From Brachybacterium squillarum M-6-3 (GTDB lineage: Bacteria; Actinomycetota; Actinomycetes; Actinomycetales; Dermabacteraceae): 64,000 bases of DNA. Below, one piece after another: positions 23,690 through 33,522 of the stretch; the first letter of the stretch is position 1, and every line of letters begins with the position of its first letter. The translations under genes were made by a program, and so were the position numbers. Under the pieces are notes generated by a model. That model searched no databases, was not told where the DNA came from, and saw nothing but the letters and a program-made list of their open reading frames with translations. The stretch covers positions 124,001 to 188,000 of the forward strand of contig NZ_AGBX01000006.1 in the NCBI RefSeq assembly GCF_000225825.1, in the 5' to 3' direction.

Positions 23690-24177
23690 ACGCCTCCCGG
23701 CCGGGAAGGTCCGGACCTTCCTCGGCGACCTGATGGGTGAGCACCCCGTCGGGGAACTGCTCCCGGTACAGCGGGCCCCCGCACCAGCACGGGGTCCCGC
23801 AGGCCAGCGCCCGGGAGACGGCGGCCGTGAGCATCCGAGGGTCGGTGCGGCCGTACCAGACGAAGGTGACCTCGGGCCTCGCCGCGGCCATTCGCAGCCA
23901 GTCCAGGATCCCCTTGCGCTCCAGCTGCATCCCGACGCACACCACCACCTCCGCCCCGGCGCCCCGCGATCAGCCCGCGGGAGTAGTCGCTGGGGTTCAC
24001 CACCACCTCCCCGCGGCGGTAGAGCCCGGCGGGCTGCTGGTGGCGGATCGCCGCCCCGATCCCGGACTCCCGGCCCAGGGCGCTGAGCCCGCCGGGGAAC
24101 AGCACCCGCCGCGGCCGCTCGGCCGGTGGTGTGGCCCCGCGCTCCGCGTGCAGGGACGGGTCGCTCATCAGCATCAT
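23690..24177 (-). pseudogene. Decayed glycosyltransferase (GT4-like) with internal deletions
   Basis: ATG 24177 starts SDPSLHAERGATP, then RVLFPGGLSALGRESGIGAA and IRHQQPAGLYRRGEVVVNPS DYSRG. The frame then changes to VVVCVGMQLERKGILDWL, VTFVWYGRTDPRM and PLYREQFPDGVLTHQVAEEG. These are the first strand, the donor-domain start and the end of a GT4-type glycosyltransferase, but most of the roughly 400-residue length is missing and two large deletions and a frameshift separate the pieces. There is no stop before hspR, with which it is convergent. It is the last member of a three-gene minus-strand operon and certainly non-functional. Confidence 0.7.
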
Positions 24178-24187
24178 CGCGGTCTCC

Positions 24188-24726
24188 TCACCAGGGGAGC
24201 AGGTGCAGCAGCAGGGTGCTCACGCCGAGCCCGTAGGCGATCAGGGCGGCCGGCTTGCCGAGCAGGATGATCAGGGGTGAAGGTGCACGCACGCATCCGG
24301 GTGGTGCCGACCAGGTAGCGCAGCAGGTCGTCCGGGGCGATGGGCAGCACGATCGCGAGGGCGAAGGCGCCGGTGGCGCGGGGCCCGGAGAGCCGGTCCC
24401 GCATCGCGCCCAGGGGACGCGGCCCCACCAGGCGTCCGATCAGGCCCACCCCGTGGCGTCGCGCCAGCGCGAAGGCGGCCAGCGATCCCGCGCACACCCC
24501 CAGGTAGCCGAGGATCGTGACCTCGACGGGCCCGAAGAGCACGGGGGCGGCGACCACGAGCAGCCCGCCGGGCACCAGCGGGAAGGCGATCACTGCGACG
24601 GCGGAGGCCAGCACGTACACCACCGGTCCCGCCGGTCCGAGGGAGTCCATGACCGCGCGCAGCGTCTCGGGGGAGTCGAGGATCCCCTGGGAACGGGCCC
24701 GGAGCAGGCCCGGTGTCGGTGCTCAT
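24188..24726 (-). pseudogene. VTT/DedA-like (TVP38/TMEM64) membrane protein with two frameshifts
   Basis: The central frame encodes GPVVYVLASAVAVIAFPLVP and then GGLLVVAAPVLFGPVEVTIL GYLGVCAGSLAAFAL with LPIAPDDLLRYLVGTT, a VTT-domain signature. The natural start ATG 24726 overlaps the upstream gene stop (ATGA) but is in another frame; an extra C near 24703-24707 is the likely cause. A second shift in the run of four C (plus-strand GGGG around 24276) separates the last helix LIILLGKPAALIAYGLG from the body. Both indels are in G/C runs, so sequencing error remains possible, but the broken neighbour downstream favours genuine decay. Confidence 0.65.
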
Positions 24727-25997
24727 GCCGGCACCGGCTCACGGCGGGCGATGATCCGGGGGGACCGCGGGGCGGGATCCAGCGGGGCCCGCATGCCCTG
24801 GTAGACGCCGAGCACCCGGGCGCCGTAGGTCGGGGCGGAGAAGGCGCTGTGGGCGTGCTCGACACCCGTCCGCGCCATTGCGCGCCGACGCGGCTCGTCC
24901 GCCCACAGCTCCTCCAGGTGGCGCGCCAGGTCATCGGGGGCGTCGAGCTGCCAGCCGGTGCGGCCGGGGATCACCACCGGGTCCAGGGAGGGGTCCCGGC
25001 GGCACAGCAGCGGCAGTCCGCAGGCCATCGCCTCGATGAAGGTCAGGCCCTGGCTCTCCGACTGCGAGGCGGAGACGAAGGCGTCGCCGAGGCGGTACCA
25101 GCGCGGCACCTGCGAGGGCTCGATCCCCCCGGGGAAGCGGACCCGCTCGGCGATGCCCAGGTGCCGGGCGTGCTCCTCGAGCTCCGCCCGCTGGGGGCCG
25201 TCGCCGACCATCACCAGCACGGTGTCCGCGCGGTCCGCGGCGGCGACGTCCTCGAGCACCTGCCGCAGGTTCTTCTCCTGGGCCAGGCGGGAGAGCGAGA
25301 TCAGCACCCGCCGTCCCGGGGCGATGCCGAGCGCGGCGCGCAGGGCGGCGGCGTCGGCCTCCTCCCGCGGACCCTCGGCGGGGCGGAAGCGGCGCAGGTC
25401 GAGCCCGGTGGGGATCACGTGCAGCGGCCGGTCGACGCCGTAGCCGCGCAGTACCCGGGCCATCTTCTCGGTCGGGGCGATGACGGCGTCGGTGCCGTCG
25501 AGCAGCCGCCGGGTGAGGGTCTCCACGACCTTGCGGCCGACCGCCCGGGAGGGTGAGTAGTAGTGGGTGTAGTCCTCGTAGTTCGTGTGATGCGTGTGCA
25601 CCAGCGGCACCCCGAGGTGGCGGGCGATGCGCCGGGCGGTGATGTGGGTGGAGAACTCGCAGTGGGAGTGCACCACGTCGGGGCGCCAGCGCAGGATCTC
25701 CCGTAGCGCCCGCGGGTTGGTGGGCATCCCGATCCGGGCGCGGGAGTAGATGGCCTGCGCCGGCAGCGAGCCGATGCGGTAGACGTCGGCCTCGCGGTGG
25801 GCGCGCAGCTCGGGGGAGAGGGTCAGCACGCGCACGTCGCAGCCCAGCGCCAGCAGCTCCCGCCGCAGCGTGGTCACGGAGGCGACCACCCCGTTGACCG
25901 CCGGCTCCCACCAGTCGGTGGTCAGCAGCACCCGCAGCGGCCGCCCACCGGGGGTGCCGACGCTCGCGCCGCGCGGGGACTCGGACATCTCGCTCAT
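24723..25997 (-). CDS. GT4 glycosyltransferase, glycolipid-synthesis type
   Basis: A 424-residue GT-B fold enzyme. The N-terminal domain has VLLTTDWWEPAVNGVVASVT and VVHSHCEFSTHITARRIARH, then PLVHTHHTNYEDYTHYY. The C-terminal donor domain has VIPTGLDLRRFRP, RVLISLSRLAQEKNLRQVL, MVGDGPQRAELE and SASQSESQGLTFIEAMACGL (E-x7-E type). The NGV loop and HTHHT resemble 1,2-diacylglycerol 3-glucosyltransferases and related mannosyltransferases that make membrane glycolipid anchors. TAGGCT at 26009-26004 is 6 nt before ATG 25997 (leaderless). It heads an operon whose other two genes are broken. Confidence 0.85.
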   Translation of the reverse strand: MSEMSESPRGASVGTPGGRPLRVLLTTDWWEPAVNGVVASVTTLRRELLALGCDVRVLTLSPELRAHREADVYRIGSLPAQAIYSRARIGMPTNPRALREILRWRPDVVHSHCEFSTHITARRIARHLGVPLVHTHHTNYEDYTHYYSPSRAVGRKVVETLTRRLLDGTDAVIAPTEKMARVLRGYGVDRPLHVIPTGLDLRRFRPAEGPREEADAAALRAALGIAPGRRVLISLSRLAQEKNLRQVLEDVAAADRADTVLVMVGDGPQRAELEEHARHLGIAERVRFPGGIEPSQVPRWYRLGDAFVSASQSESQGLTFIEAMACGLPLLCRRDPSLDPVVIPGRTGWQLDAPDDLARHLEELWADEPRRRAMARTGVEHAHSAFSAPTYGARVLGVYQGMRAPLDPAPRSPRIIARREPVPA

Positions 25998-26104
25998 GTC
26001 TCGAGCCTAGGAGCTGGGTGTCGGCCATCGGAATCGGGTGTGCCGGATTCCTGGGAGGGGCCTGGCCCCCGTGACAGAGCGGCCCCGCTCTGGTATCGCG
26101 CGGC

Positions 26105-27361
26105 TCAGAAGCCGTCGACCGAGGGCTTCGGGTAGTGCTGCAGGAACTTCTTGACCTGGTTGGCCTTGGCGACGGCAACGTAGCCGCGGCGGCGCCAGCC
26201 CTCCACCGGGTAGGCCAGGGGGTGCACGGTGCGGCGCTTCCCGATCGCCCGCACCCGCGCCCGCAGCGAGGGGTCGGTGAGGTAGCGGCGCAGCAGCGCC
26301 CAGGGCAGGATCGAGTAGAGGATCTCCGCGCGCGGCACCATCCGCTCGATCCGGCGCCCCTGGACCATGTCGGCCACGACGGGGACCGCCACGTTGGTGC
26401 CGGCGGCGGTCATGTAGTAGTTGTTGCGGCCGATCCGAGGGTTCACCTCGAAGAACTTGGCGACGCCATCGCGCGGGTCGACCTTCACGTCGAAGTTCGC
26501 GAAGCCGCGATAGCCGGTGGCCTCGAGGAAGCGCACCGAGGCCTCCAGCACCGGCCCCAGGTCCGTGGTGAACATGGCGGCCGGGTTGCCGAGCGCTCCC
26601 GGGGTGTGCTCCTCCAGCAGAACGTGCGCCCCGCCCAGCAGGGTCACCTCGCCGTCGGAGTCGACGTAGGCGGTCACCGAGAGCATGCAGGTGTCGTCGC
26701 CGGGGATCATCTCCTGCACCACGAAGCGGTCGGTGAAGCCCGCGCCGTGGAGCCGGTCGACCAGGTCCTGCAGCTCGGCGCGGGAGCGGATCTCGAAGAC
26801 CTTGCGCTTGCCCTCGAAGCTCACCTGCGAGTACGCGGAGGAGCGGGAGGCCTTCGCGACCACCGGGAAATCCCATTCCAGGGTGGGCACGCGCGGCTTG
26901 ATGCCGTCGGCGAAGTCCAGCACCACGGTGCCGGGGGTGGGCACCTCGATGCCCGCGCAGACCTCGGCGAAGGTCGCCTTGTCGGCCACCGCCTCGAGCA
27001 CGTTGTCGGCGAGCACCGGCAGGTGGAACACCTGGCCCAGCCGATCGCGGTTGCTCGCGATGAGAACCACCAGGAAGTCGGCGTTGGCCAGCAGGATCGG
27101 TCGCACCCCGGCGGCGCGGCGCTGCCCGCCGACCTCCAGCAGGGCCTCGACCATCGCGGCCTCGTCGGCGTCGGCGCCGAGCTCCACGGTGCGCAGGATC
27201 CTCGAGTCGGCCACCGGCCCGGAGACGGAGCGGGTGACGACGGTGGCGAGCGTGCCGTACTGCTCATGGAATGCGCGGGCCAGGGCGTAGACGCCGATGT
27301 CGCCGCCGAGCAGGACCAGGTCGATCCCCTCGTCGGAGGTGTGCGGGGCGGGGGTGCTCAT
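26105..27361 (-). CDS. ATP-grasp carboxylate-amine ligase, paralogue 1
   Basis: A 418-residue protein. The N-terminal Rossmann-like preATP-grasp domain is VLLGGDIGVYALARAFHEQY. The ATP-grasp domain shows FPVVAKASRSSAYS (Lys for ATP), VVQEMIPGDDTCMLSVTAYV, FANFDVKVDP and FFEVNPRIGRNNYYMT (metal-binding Glu and Asn). The C-terminus has WRRRGYVAVAKANQVKKFLQ and ends HYPKPSVDGF. The family couples a carboxylate to an amine with ATP hydrolysis. It is clearly homologous to the gene just upstream (27424-28683). GAAAGGAC precedes the ATG. The substrate is not provable; see the finding on peptidoglycan cross-bridges. Confidence 0.85.
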   Translation of the reverse strand: MSTPAPHTSDEGIDLVLLGGDIGVYALARAFHEQYGTLATVVTRSVSGPVADSRILRTVELGADADEAAMVEALLEVGGQRRAAGVRPILLANADFLVVLIASNRDRLGQVFHLPVLADNVLEAVADKATFAEVCAGIEVPTPGTVVLDFADGIKPRVPTLEWDFPVVAKASRSSAYSQVSFEGKRKVFEIRSRAELQDLVDRLHGAGFTDRFVVQEMIPGDDTCMLSVTAYVDSDGEVTLLGGAHVLLEEHTPGALGNPAAMFTTDLGPVLEASVRFLEATGYRGFANFDVKVDPRDGVAKFFEVNPRIGRNNYYMTAAGTNVAVPVVADMVQGRRIERMVPRAEILYSILPWALLRRYLTDPSLRARVRAIGKRRTVHPLAYPVEGWRRRGYVAVAKANQVKKFLQHYPKPSVDGF

Positions 27362-27423
27362 CGGGACGGGGTCCTTTCGGGGGACCCGTGCGGGTCCGGT
27401 GATCGGGGGAGGGACGGGGCCGC

Positions 27424-28683
27424 TCAGAAGCCGGTGTCGGTGGGGCGCGGGTAGACCTTGCGGTACTTGCGCACGAAGTTCAGGCCGGAGACCGTCGCGT
27501 AGCCGCGCATCCACCAGCCCTCGGGACCGTAGCGGAAGGGGTTGCGCAGGCGGGTGCGGGCTACCGTGCGCACCCGCCGCTTCAGCGCCGGGTCCCGCAG
27601 GTAGGACAGCACCAGGCGCAGCGGCAGGATCGAGTACAGCACCTGCTCGGAGACCCGCACCGGCGGAATCTCGCGGCCGTGGACGCGGTCCTCCACCACG
27701 TGGCGGGCCACGGACTCGCCGGTCGCGGTGACGTAGTAGTTGTTGCGGCCGATGCGCGGGTTGATCTCGAAGAAGCACTCGGCACCGGTGCGCGGGTCGA
27801 CCTTCACGTCGAAGTTCGCGAAGCCCACGTAGTCCACGGCGTCCAGGAAGCGCTCGGCGGCGTCCAGCAGCTCCGGGTGGCTGCCGGTGATCATCGCGGC
27901 CGGCCGTCCCAGGGCGTCGGGGGTGTGCTCCCCGAGCAGCACCTGCGCGGCGCACAGCAGGGTGACGCTGCCGCGGGAGGAGCGGTAGGCGGTGATGGAG
28001 CGCTGGGCGGTGTCGTCGCCCGGTATCAGCTCCTGGAACAGGAAGCGGCCGGTGAAGCCGGAGGCCCGCAGGCGCCGCACCAGGTCCTGCTGCTCGGCGG
28101 CCGACTCCAGGAAGAACACCTTCTTCTTCCCGGGGAAGGACACATGGTGGTACTCGGCGGTGTTGGCGGCCTTGCCGACGACGGGATAGGACCAGGGCAG
28201 CTCCGCGGTGCCGTTCCAGTCGGGCTCCTGCGCGCGGGAGAAGTCGACGATGACGGTGGGCACGGTGCCGATGCCGAGGCCCTCGCAGATCTCCGCGAAC
28301 TCGGCCTTGTCGGCCAGGCGGGCCAGCAGGGCGCCGTCCACCTGCGCCAGCAGGTAGTGCTTCTCCAGCTCCGCCCGGAAGCGGTCGATGAAGTCGATCA
28401 GCGAGTCGGCGTTGGTCAGGAGCAGTGCGGGTCGTCCCGCGGGGCGGCGCGCGGCCAGCTCCAGCAGGCGGTCGCGCACGTCCTCGTCGCTGGCCCCGGC
28501 CCCGACCACCTCGAGGTCGCTGGTGACGGTGTGCTCGTTCATCGCGACGGGGGTGCGCACCACCGTAGTGGCGCGCATGCCGTACTGCTGATGGAAGGCG
28601 ATCGTCAGGTTCAGGGAGTTCAGGCCGGCCCCGAGCACGACGACGTCGAACCCGGGATCGACCGGTGTGGAGCCGTTTCGCAT
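27424..28683 (-). CDS. ATP-grasp carboxylate-amine ligase, paralogue 2
   Basis: A 419-residue paralogue of the downstream gene with the same order of blocks: VVVLGAGLNSLNLTIAFHQQ, YPVVGKAANTAEYHHVSF, LFQELIPGDDTAQRSITAYR, FANFDVKVDPRTG, FFEINPRIGRNNYYVT, and the C-terminal MRGYATVSGLNFVRKYRKVY ending PRPTDTGF. The catalytic Lys, Glu and Asn are kept in both copies. The gap to the second copy is 62 bp, so they form an operon. AGGATC precedes ATG 28683. An upstream terminator at 28726-28756 isolates the pair from the maltose operon. Confidence 0.85.
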   Translation of the reverse strand: MRNGSTPVDPGFDVVVLGAGLNSLNLTIAFHQQYGMRATTVVRTPVAMNEHTVTSDLEVVGAGASDEDVRDRLLELAARRPAGRPALLLTNADSLIDFIDRFRAELEKHYLLAQVDGALLARLADKAEFAEICEGLGIGTVPTVIVDFSRAQEPDWNGTAELPWSYPVVGKAANTAEYHHVSFPGKKKVFFLESAAEQQDLVRRLRASGFTGRFLFQELIPGDDTAQRSITAYRSSRGSVTLLCAAQVLLGEHTPDALGRPAAMITGSHPELLDAAERFLDAVDYVGFANFDVKVDPRTGAECFFEINPRIGRNNYYVTATGESVARHVVEDRVHGREIPPVRVSEQVLYSILPLRLVLSYLRDPALKRRVRTVARTRLRNPFRYGPEGWWMRGYATVSGLNFVRKYRKVYPRPTDTGF

Positions 28684-28725
28684 GGGGGTGATCCTAACGA
28701 GGCCGGCTGTCCGCGCCCGGGAGGC

Positions 28726-28756
28726 GCACGGCACCCGGGCATACCGGGTGCCGTGC
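28726..28756 (-). terminator. Terminator of the maltose operon
   Basis: GCACGGCACCCGG (28726-28738) pairs perfectly with CCGGGTGCCGTGC (28744-28756): 13 pairs and a 5-nt loop, located 44 nt after the GH13 stop on the minus strand. Confidence 0.65.
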
Positions 28757-28799
28757 AGGTCAGCGCGGCGTGGCGTGCGCCTCACCGCGCGGGCGGGGC

Positions 28800-30491
<1,692 letters not shown>

Positions 30492-30564
30492 GGTGTCCTT
30501 CCGATGGGGGCGGTGCGGGGCGCCGGGCCGACGGGGAGTGCCGGCCCGGACGATTCGTGGGGTA

Positions 30565-32592
30565 TCAGACAGAGGCCGGTTCCGTGGTCGGCTCAGCAGC
30601 CAGCACGGTGGCGCCGGCCGCGGTGGCCTGCAGGCGCAGCAGCGGTCCGTCCGCGGCGGCGGTGGCGCCGCCGACGGCCACCAGGGGATGGGCACCGGTC
30701 ACGCCGGGCAGGGACCGCAGGTCCAGGGTGACGGGATCGTGGGCGTCCCGGGCCAGGTGCACGATGATGTCGCCGTCCGGGTGGGTGCGCACGAGCACCA
30801 GGGCGTCTTCCCCGGTGTGCAGCCAGCGCAGGCCGCCGCGGCGCAGGGCCGGGTGCTCGCGGCGCAGGCCCAGCAGGGTGCGGGTGGCCTCCAGCACCTC
30901 GGCATCGACGGCAAGATCGGCGTCCCCGGGATCGCCCGCCTGCTCGGCGAGGGCGTCGATGGCGGCCCAAGGCATCGGGGTGCGGGCGTGCTCCCCGGTG
31001 AGGCCCTCGGCGCCGAGCTCGTCCCCGGCGAAGACGGTGGGCACCCCGGGAAGGGCCGCCAGGGCGGCGACAGCGGTGAGCTGGCGGCCGCGCTCGCCGA
31101 CCACGGTGCGGGTGCGGGGCGTGTCATGGCTGGAGAGCTGGTTCTGGGAGTGCAGGCGGGAGGGCCAGGGCATCTGCGCGTTGTAGTCGCGCAGGCTGCG
31201 GGAGACGGCGCCGCCGGGCAGCCGCGGCGTCGTCATGGGCAGTCCCAGCCAGTTCAGGGCGCTGCCGGGCTCGGCCAGCCAGGCCCACAGGGGCCGGGTG
31301 AAGCCGGTGTAGTTCATGGTGCCGTGCCAGCCGTCGCCGTCCAGGTCCCCGGTGGCGTCGTGGCCGTGCTCGGCGACCAGCCAGGTGTCCCGGCCGGTGC
31401 GGGCGCGGACCCGGCGCAGGGTGCCGCGCATCTCGCGGGCCACCTCGCGGGTGAGGTCCACGGCGCCGTGGCGGCCGGTCATGTTGGCCACGTCGATGCG
31501 CCAGCCGTCGGCGAGCACGGGCTCGTCGAGGAATCGCGCGGTCACGGAGCCCTCGCCGCGGGTGAGGCGGGCACGCAGGGCGGCGCTGCGCTGGTCGAGC
31601 TTGGGCAGACTCGGCACGTCCAGCCAGCTCACGTAGCGGTCCGGGTGCTCGGTGAACAGGTAGTACCCGGCCTCCTCGCTCCCGGCATCGGCCTGGGCGG
31701 CGCGGAACCACTCGTGGGTGTCCCCGGTGTGGTTGGTGGTCAGGTCCAGCACCAGGCGCATGCCGCGGGCGTGCAGCGCCTCCGAGAGCCGCACGAGGGC
31801 CTCCTCGCCGCCGAGCAGCGGATCGACCGCCTCGAAGGTGGAGGCGTCGTAGCGGTGCACGGAGCCGGCGGGGAAGATCGGGGTGAGGTAGACGGTGTCC
31901 GCACCGAGGGAGGCGATGTGGTCCAGCCGCTCGATGATCCCGTCGAGGTCGCCGCCGTAGTACTGGGCGCCGGTGAGGTCGCCGCGCACGGCGGGCTCCT
32001 CGTCCCAGCGCATCGGCATGGCCCAGGCGGGCAGGTCCTCCGGGACGGGGCGGCCCTCGGCGTCCTCGGGGATGCGGGAGCTGCGGGCGAAGCGGTCGGG
32101 GAAGACCTGGTAAACGATCGCGTCGTCCACCCAGTCCGGGGCCGGCTCGTGCGCGACCAGGCGGAAGTCGGTGGCGTCGGAGACGTCCCAGGGCACCAGG
32201 CCGGCGGCGGTGAGCCAGGCGTAGGTGGGGACCGGGGCGCCGGAGGCGGTGCGGGCACCGGGCTCGGCGAGCACGGCGACGCGGTAGGGCACGACCGGGT
32301 TCGCGACGGTCAGGGTCGCTTCCCACCAGGTGCCGGTGCCGTCGGAGGCGGGACGCGGGGTGAGGTCCCCGGTGAGGATCTCCCCGTCCACCACGGACCG
32401 CAGGGCCAGGGTGCGCGCCGGATAGGCGGCGGGCACCCAGACCCGCAGCGTGGCCTCCTGGCCGAGGCCCGCCCGCGGACCCGGCACGAAGGACGGGCCG
32501 GAGTCGTGGTGGGGCTGCTCGGTCAGGGGCACTCCGCTGGGCTCGATCGCGGGATCGACCGGCTGCGGGGCGGGGGAGGGGAGATCGCTCAT
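30565..32592 (-). CDS. GH13 maltodextrin glucosidase / neopullulanase-like
   Basis: A 675-residue protein. An N-terminal carbohydrate-binding-like beta domain (residues 1-150, with LRVWVPAAYPARTLALRS) precedes the catalytic barrel. DDAIVYQVFPDRFARS opens the barrel and GDLDGIIERLDHI follows. Region I is LVLDLTTNHTGDTH, region II GWRIDVANMTG (Asp nucleophile), region III WLVAEHGHD (Glu), region IV LSSHDTPRTRT (His-Asp). These match the GH13_20/21 cyclomaltodextrinase and MalZ group. The C-terminal beta domain is present. It degrades imported maltodextrins. The start is 13 nt after the malG stop. Confidence 0.88.
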   Translation of the reverse strand: MSDLPSPAPQPVDPAIEPSGVPLTEQPHHDSGPSFVPGPRAGLGQEATLRVWVPAAYPARTLALRSVVDGEILTGDLTPRPASDGTGTWWEATLTVANPVVPYRVAVLAEPGARTASGAPVPTYAWLTAAGLVPWDVSDATDFRLVAHEPAPDWVDDAIVYQVFPDRFARSSRIPEDAEGRPVPEDLPAWAMPMRWDEEPAVRGDLTGAQYYGGDLDGIIERLDHIASLGADTVYLTPIFPAGSVHRYDASTFEAVDPLLGGEEALVRLSEALHARGMRLVLDLTTNHTGDTHEWFRAAQADAGSEEAGYYLFTEHPDRYVSWLDVPSLPKLDQRSAALRARLTRGEGSVTARFLDEPVLADGWRIDVANMTGRHGAVDLTREVAREMRGTLRRVRARTGRDTWLVAEHGHDATGDLDGDGWHGTMNYTGFTRPLWAWLAEPGSALNWLGLPMTTPRLPGGAVSRSLRDYNAQMPWPSRLHSQNQLSSHDTPRTRTVVGERGRQLTAVAALAALPGVPTVFAGDELGAEGLTGEHARTPMPWAAIDALAEQAGDPGDADLAVDAEVLEATRTLLGLRREHPALRRGGLRWLHTGEDALVLVRTHPDGDIIVHLARDAHDPVTLDLRSLPGVTGAHPLVAVGGATAAADGPLLRLQATAAGATVLAAEPTTEPASV

Positions 32593-32605
32593 CGGGAGGG
32601 TCCGT

Positions 32606-33508
32606 TCAGCCCTTCACGGCGCCGGCGGTGGAGCCGCCGACGATGTAGCGCTGCAGGAACTGGTACAGGATGATCACCGGCACCATGATCATCACCGAGC
32701 CGGCGGCGAAGACGCCCAGGTTGTTGGAGCGGTCGCCCTCGAGCATCCCGTACAGGCCCACGGCCAGGGTCTTGGTGTCGTTGCTGGTCAGGAAGATCGA
32801 GCCCAGCAGGAACTCGGAGAGCACACCCACCAGGGCCAGCAGGATGGTGGTGGCCAGGATCGGGGTGAGGGTGGGCAGCAGGATCTTGGTGAACACCTGC
32901 CAGTGGGAGCAGCCGTCGATGATGGCGGCCTCGTCCAGCTCCTTGGGCACGGTGTCGAAGAAGCCCTTGATCAGCCACACCTGGCCGAGCGAGCCGCCCA
33001 GCAGCACGATGATGTAGCCCGGCAGGGAGTCCAGACCCAGGAAGGGGATCGCCTCGCCCAGCCCGGAGGCCATCGAGTAGATCGCGATCATCGCCAGGAA
33101 CGCCGGGAACATCATCACCAGCAGCAGAGAGAGCAGGCCGATGCGGCGACCGGCGAATCGCAGGCGGCTGAAGGCGTAGGCGGCCAGGGTGGAGAGGAAC
33201 ACCTGCACCAGCGCGACGGTGCCGCACACGATGACCGTGTTCGCGTACCAGCGCAGGAAGGGCCCGCGATCGCCCGCGATCAGGGACTCGTAGTGCACCA
33301 GGGAGAAGGCCTTGGGGATCAGGCCGGAGCTGGAGACGGTGCCCAGCGGGTTCACCGAGGCGGAGACGATGAACAGGATGGGGAACACCGCGAAGGCGAC
33401 GGCGAGGATGCCGACGACGTGGCGCCACCCGACCTCGGCCATCCAGCGGCCGAAGGGCATCCGCCGCTGCGCGGTGACGGAGGTCTGCTGCGAAGTCTGC
33501 GTGCTCAT
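32606..33508 (-). CDS. malG: Maltose/maltodextrin ABC transporter permease MalG
   Basis: A 300-residue inner-membrane permease. Six hydrophobic segments begin with VVGILAVAFAVFPILFIVSA. The EAA loop for ATPase contact is EAAIIDGCSHWQVFTKILLP (EAA-x3-G). LTSNDTKTLAVGLYGMLEGD followed by NNLGVFAAGSVMIM is typical of MalG. It pairs with MalF immediately upstream (14 bp gap). The operon contains no MalK-like ATPase, so a shared ATPase (MsiK type) encoded elsewhere is expected. Confidence 0.9.
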   Translation of the reverse strand: MSTQTSQQTSVTAQRRMPFGRWMAEVGWRHVVGILAVAFAVFPILFIVSASVNPLGTVSSSGLIPKAFSLVHYESLIAGDRGPFLRWYANTVIVCGTVALVQVFLSTLAAYAFSRLRFAGRRIGLLSLLLVMMFPAFLAMIAIYSMASGLGEAIPFLGLDSLPGYIIVLLGGSLGQVWLIKGFFDTVPKELDEAAIIDGCSHWQVFTKILLPTLTPILATTILLALVGVLSEFLLGSIFLTSNDTKTLAVGLYGMLEGDRSNNLGVFAAGSVMIMVPVIILYQFLQRYIVGGSTAGAVKG

Positions 33509-33522
33509 GATCGGGCCGCCTC

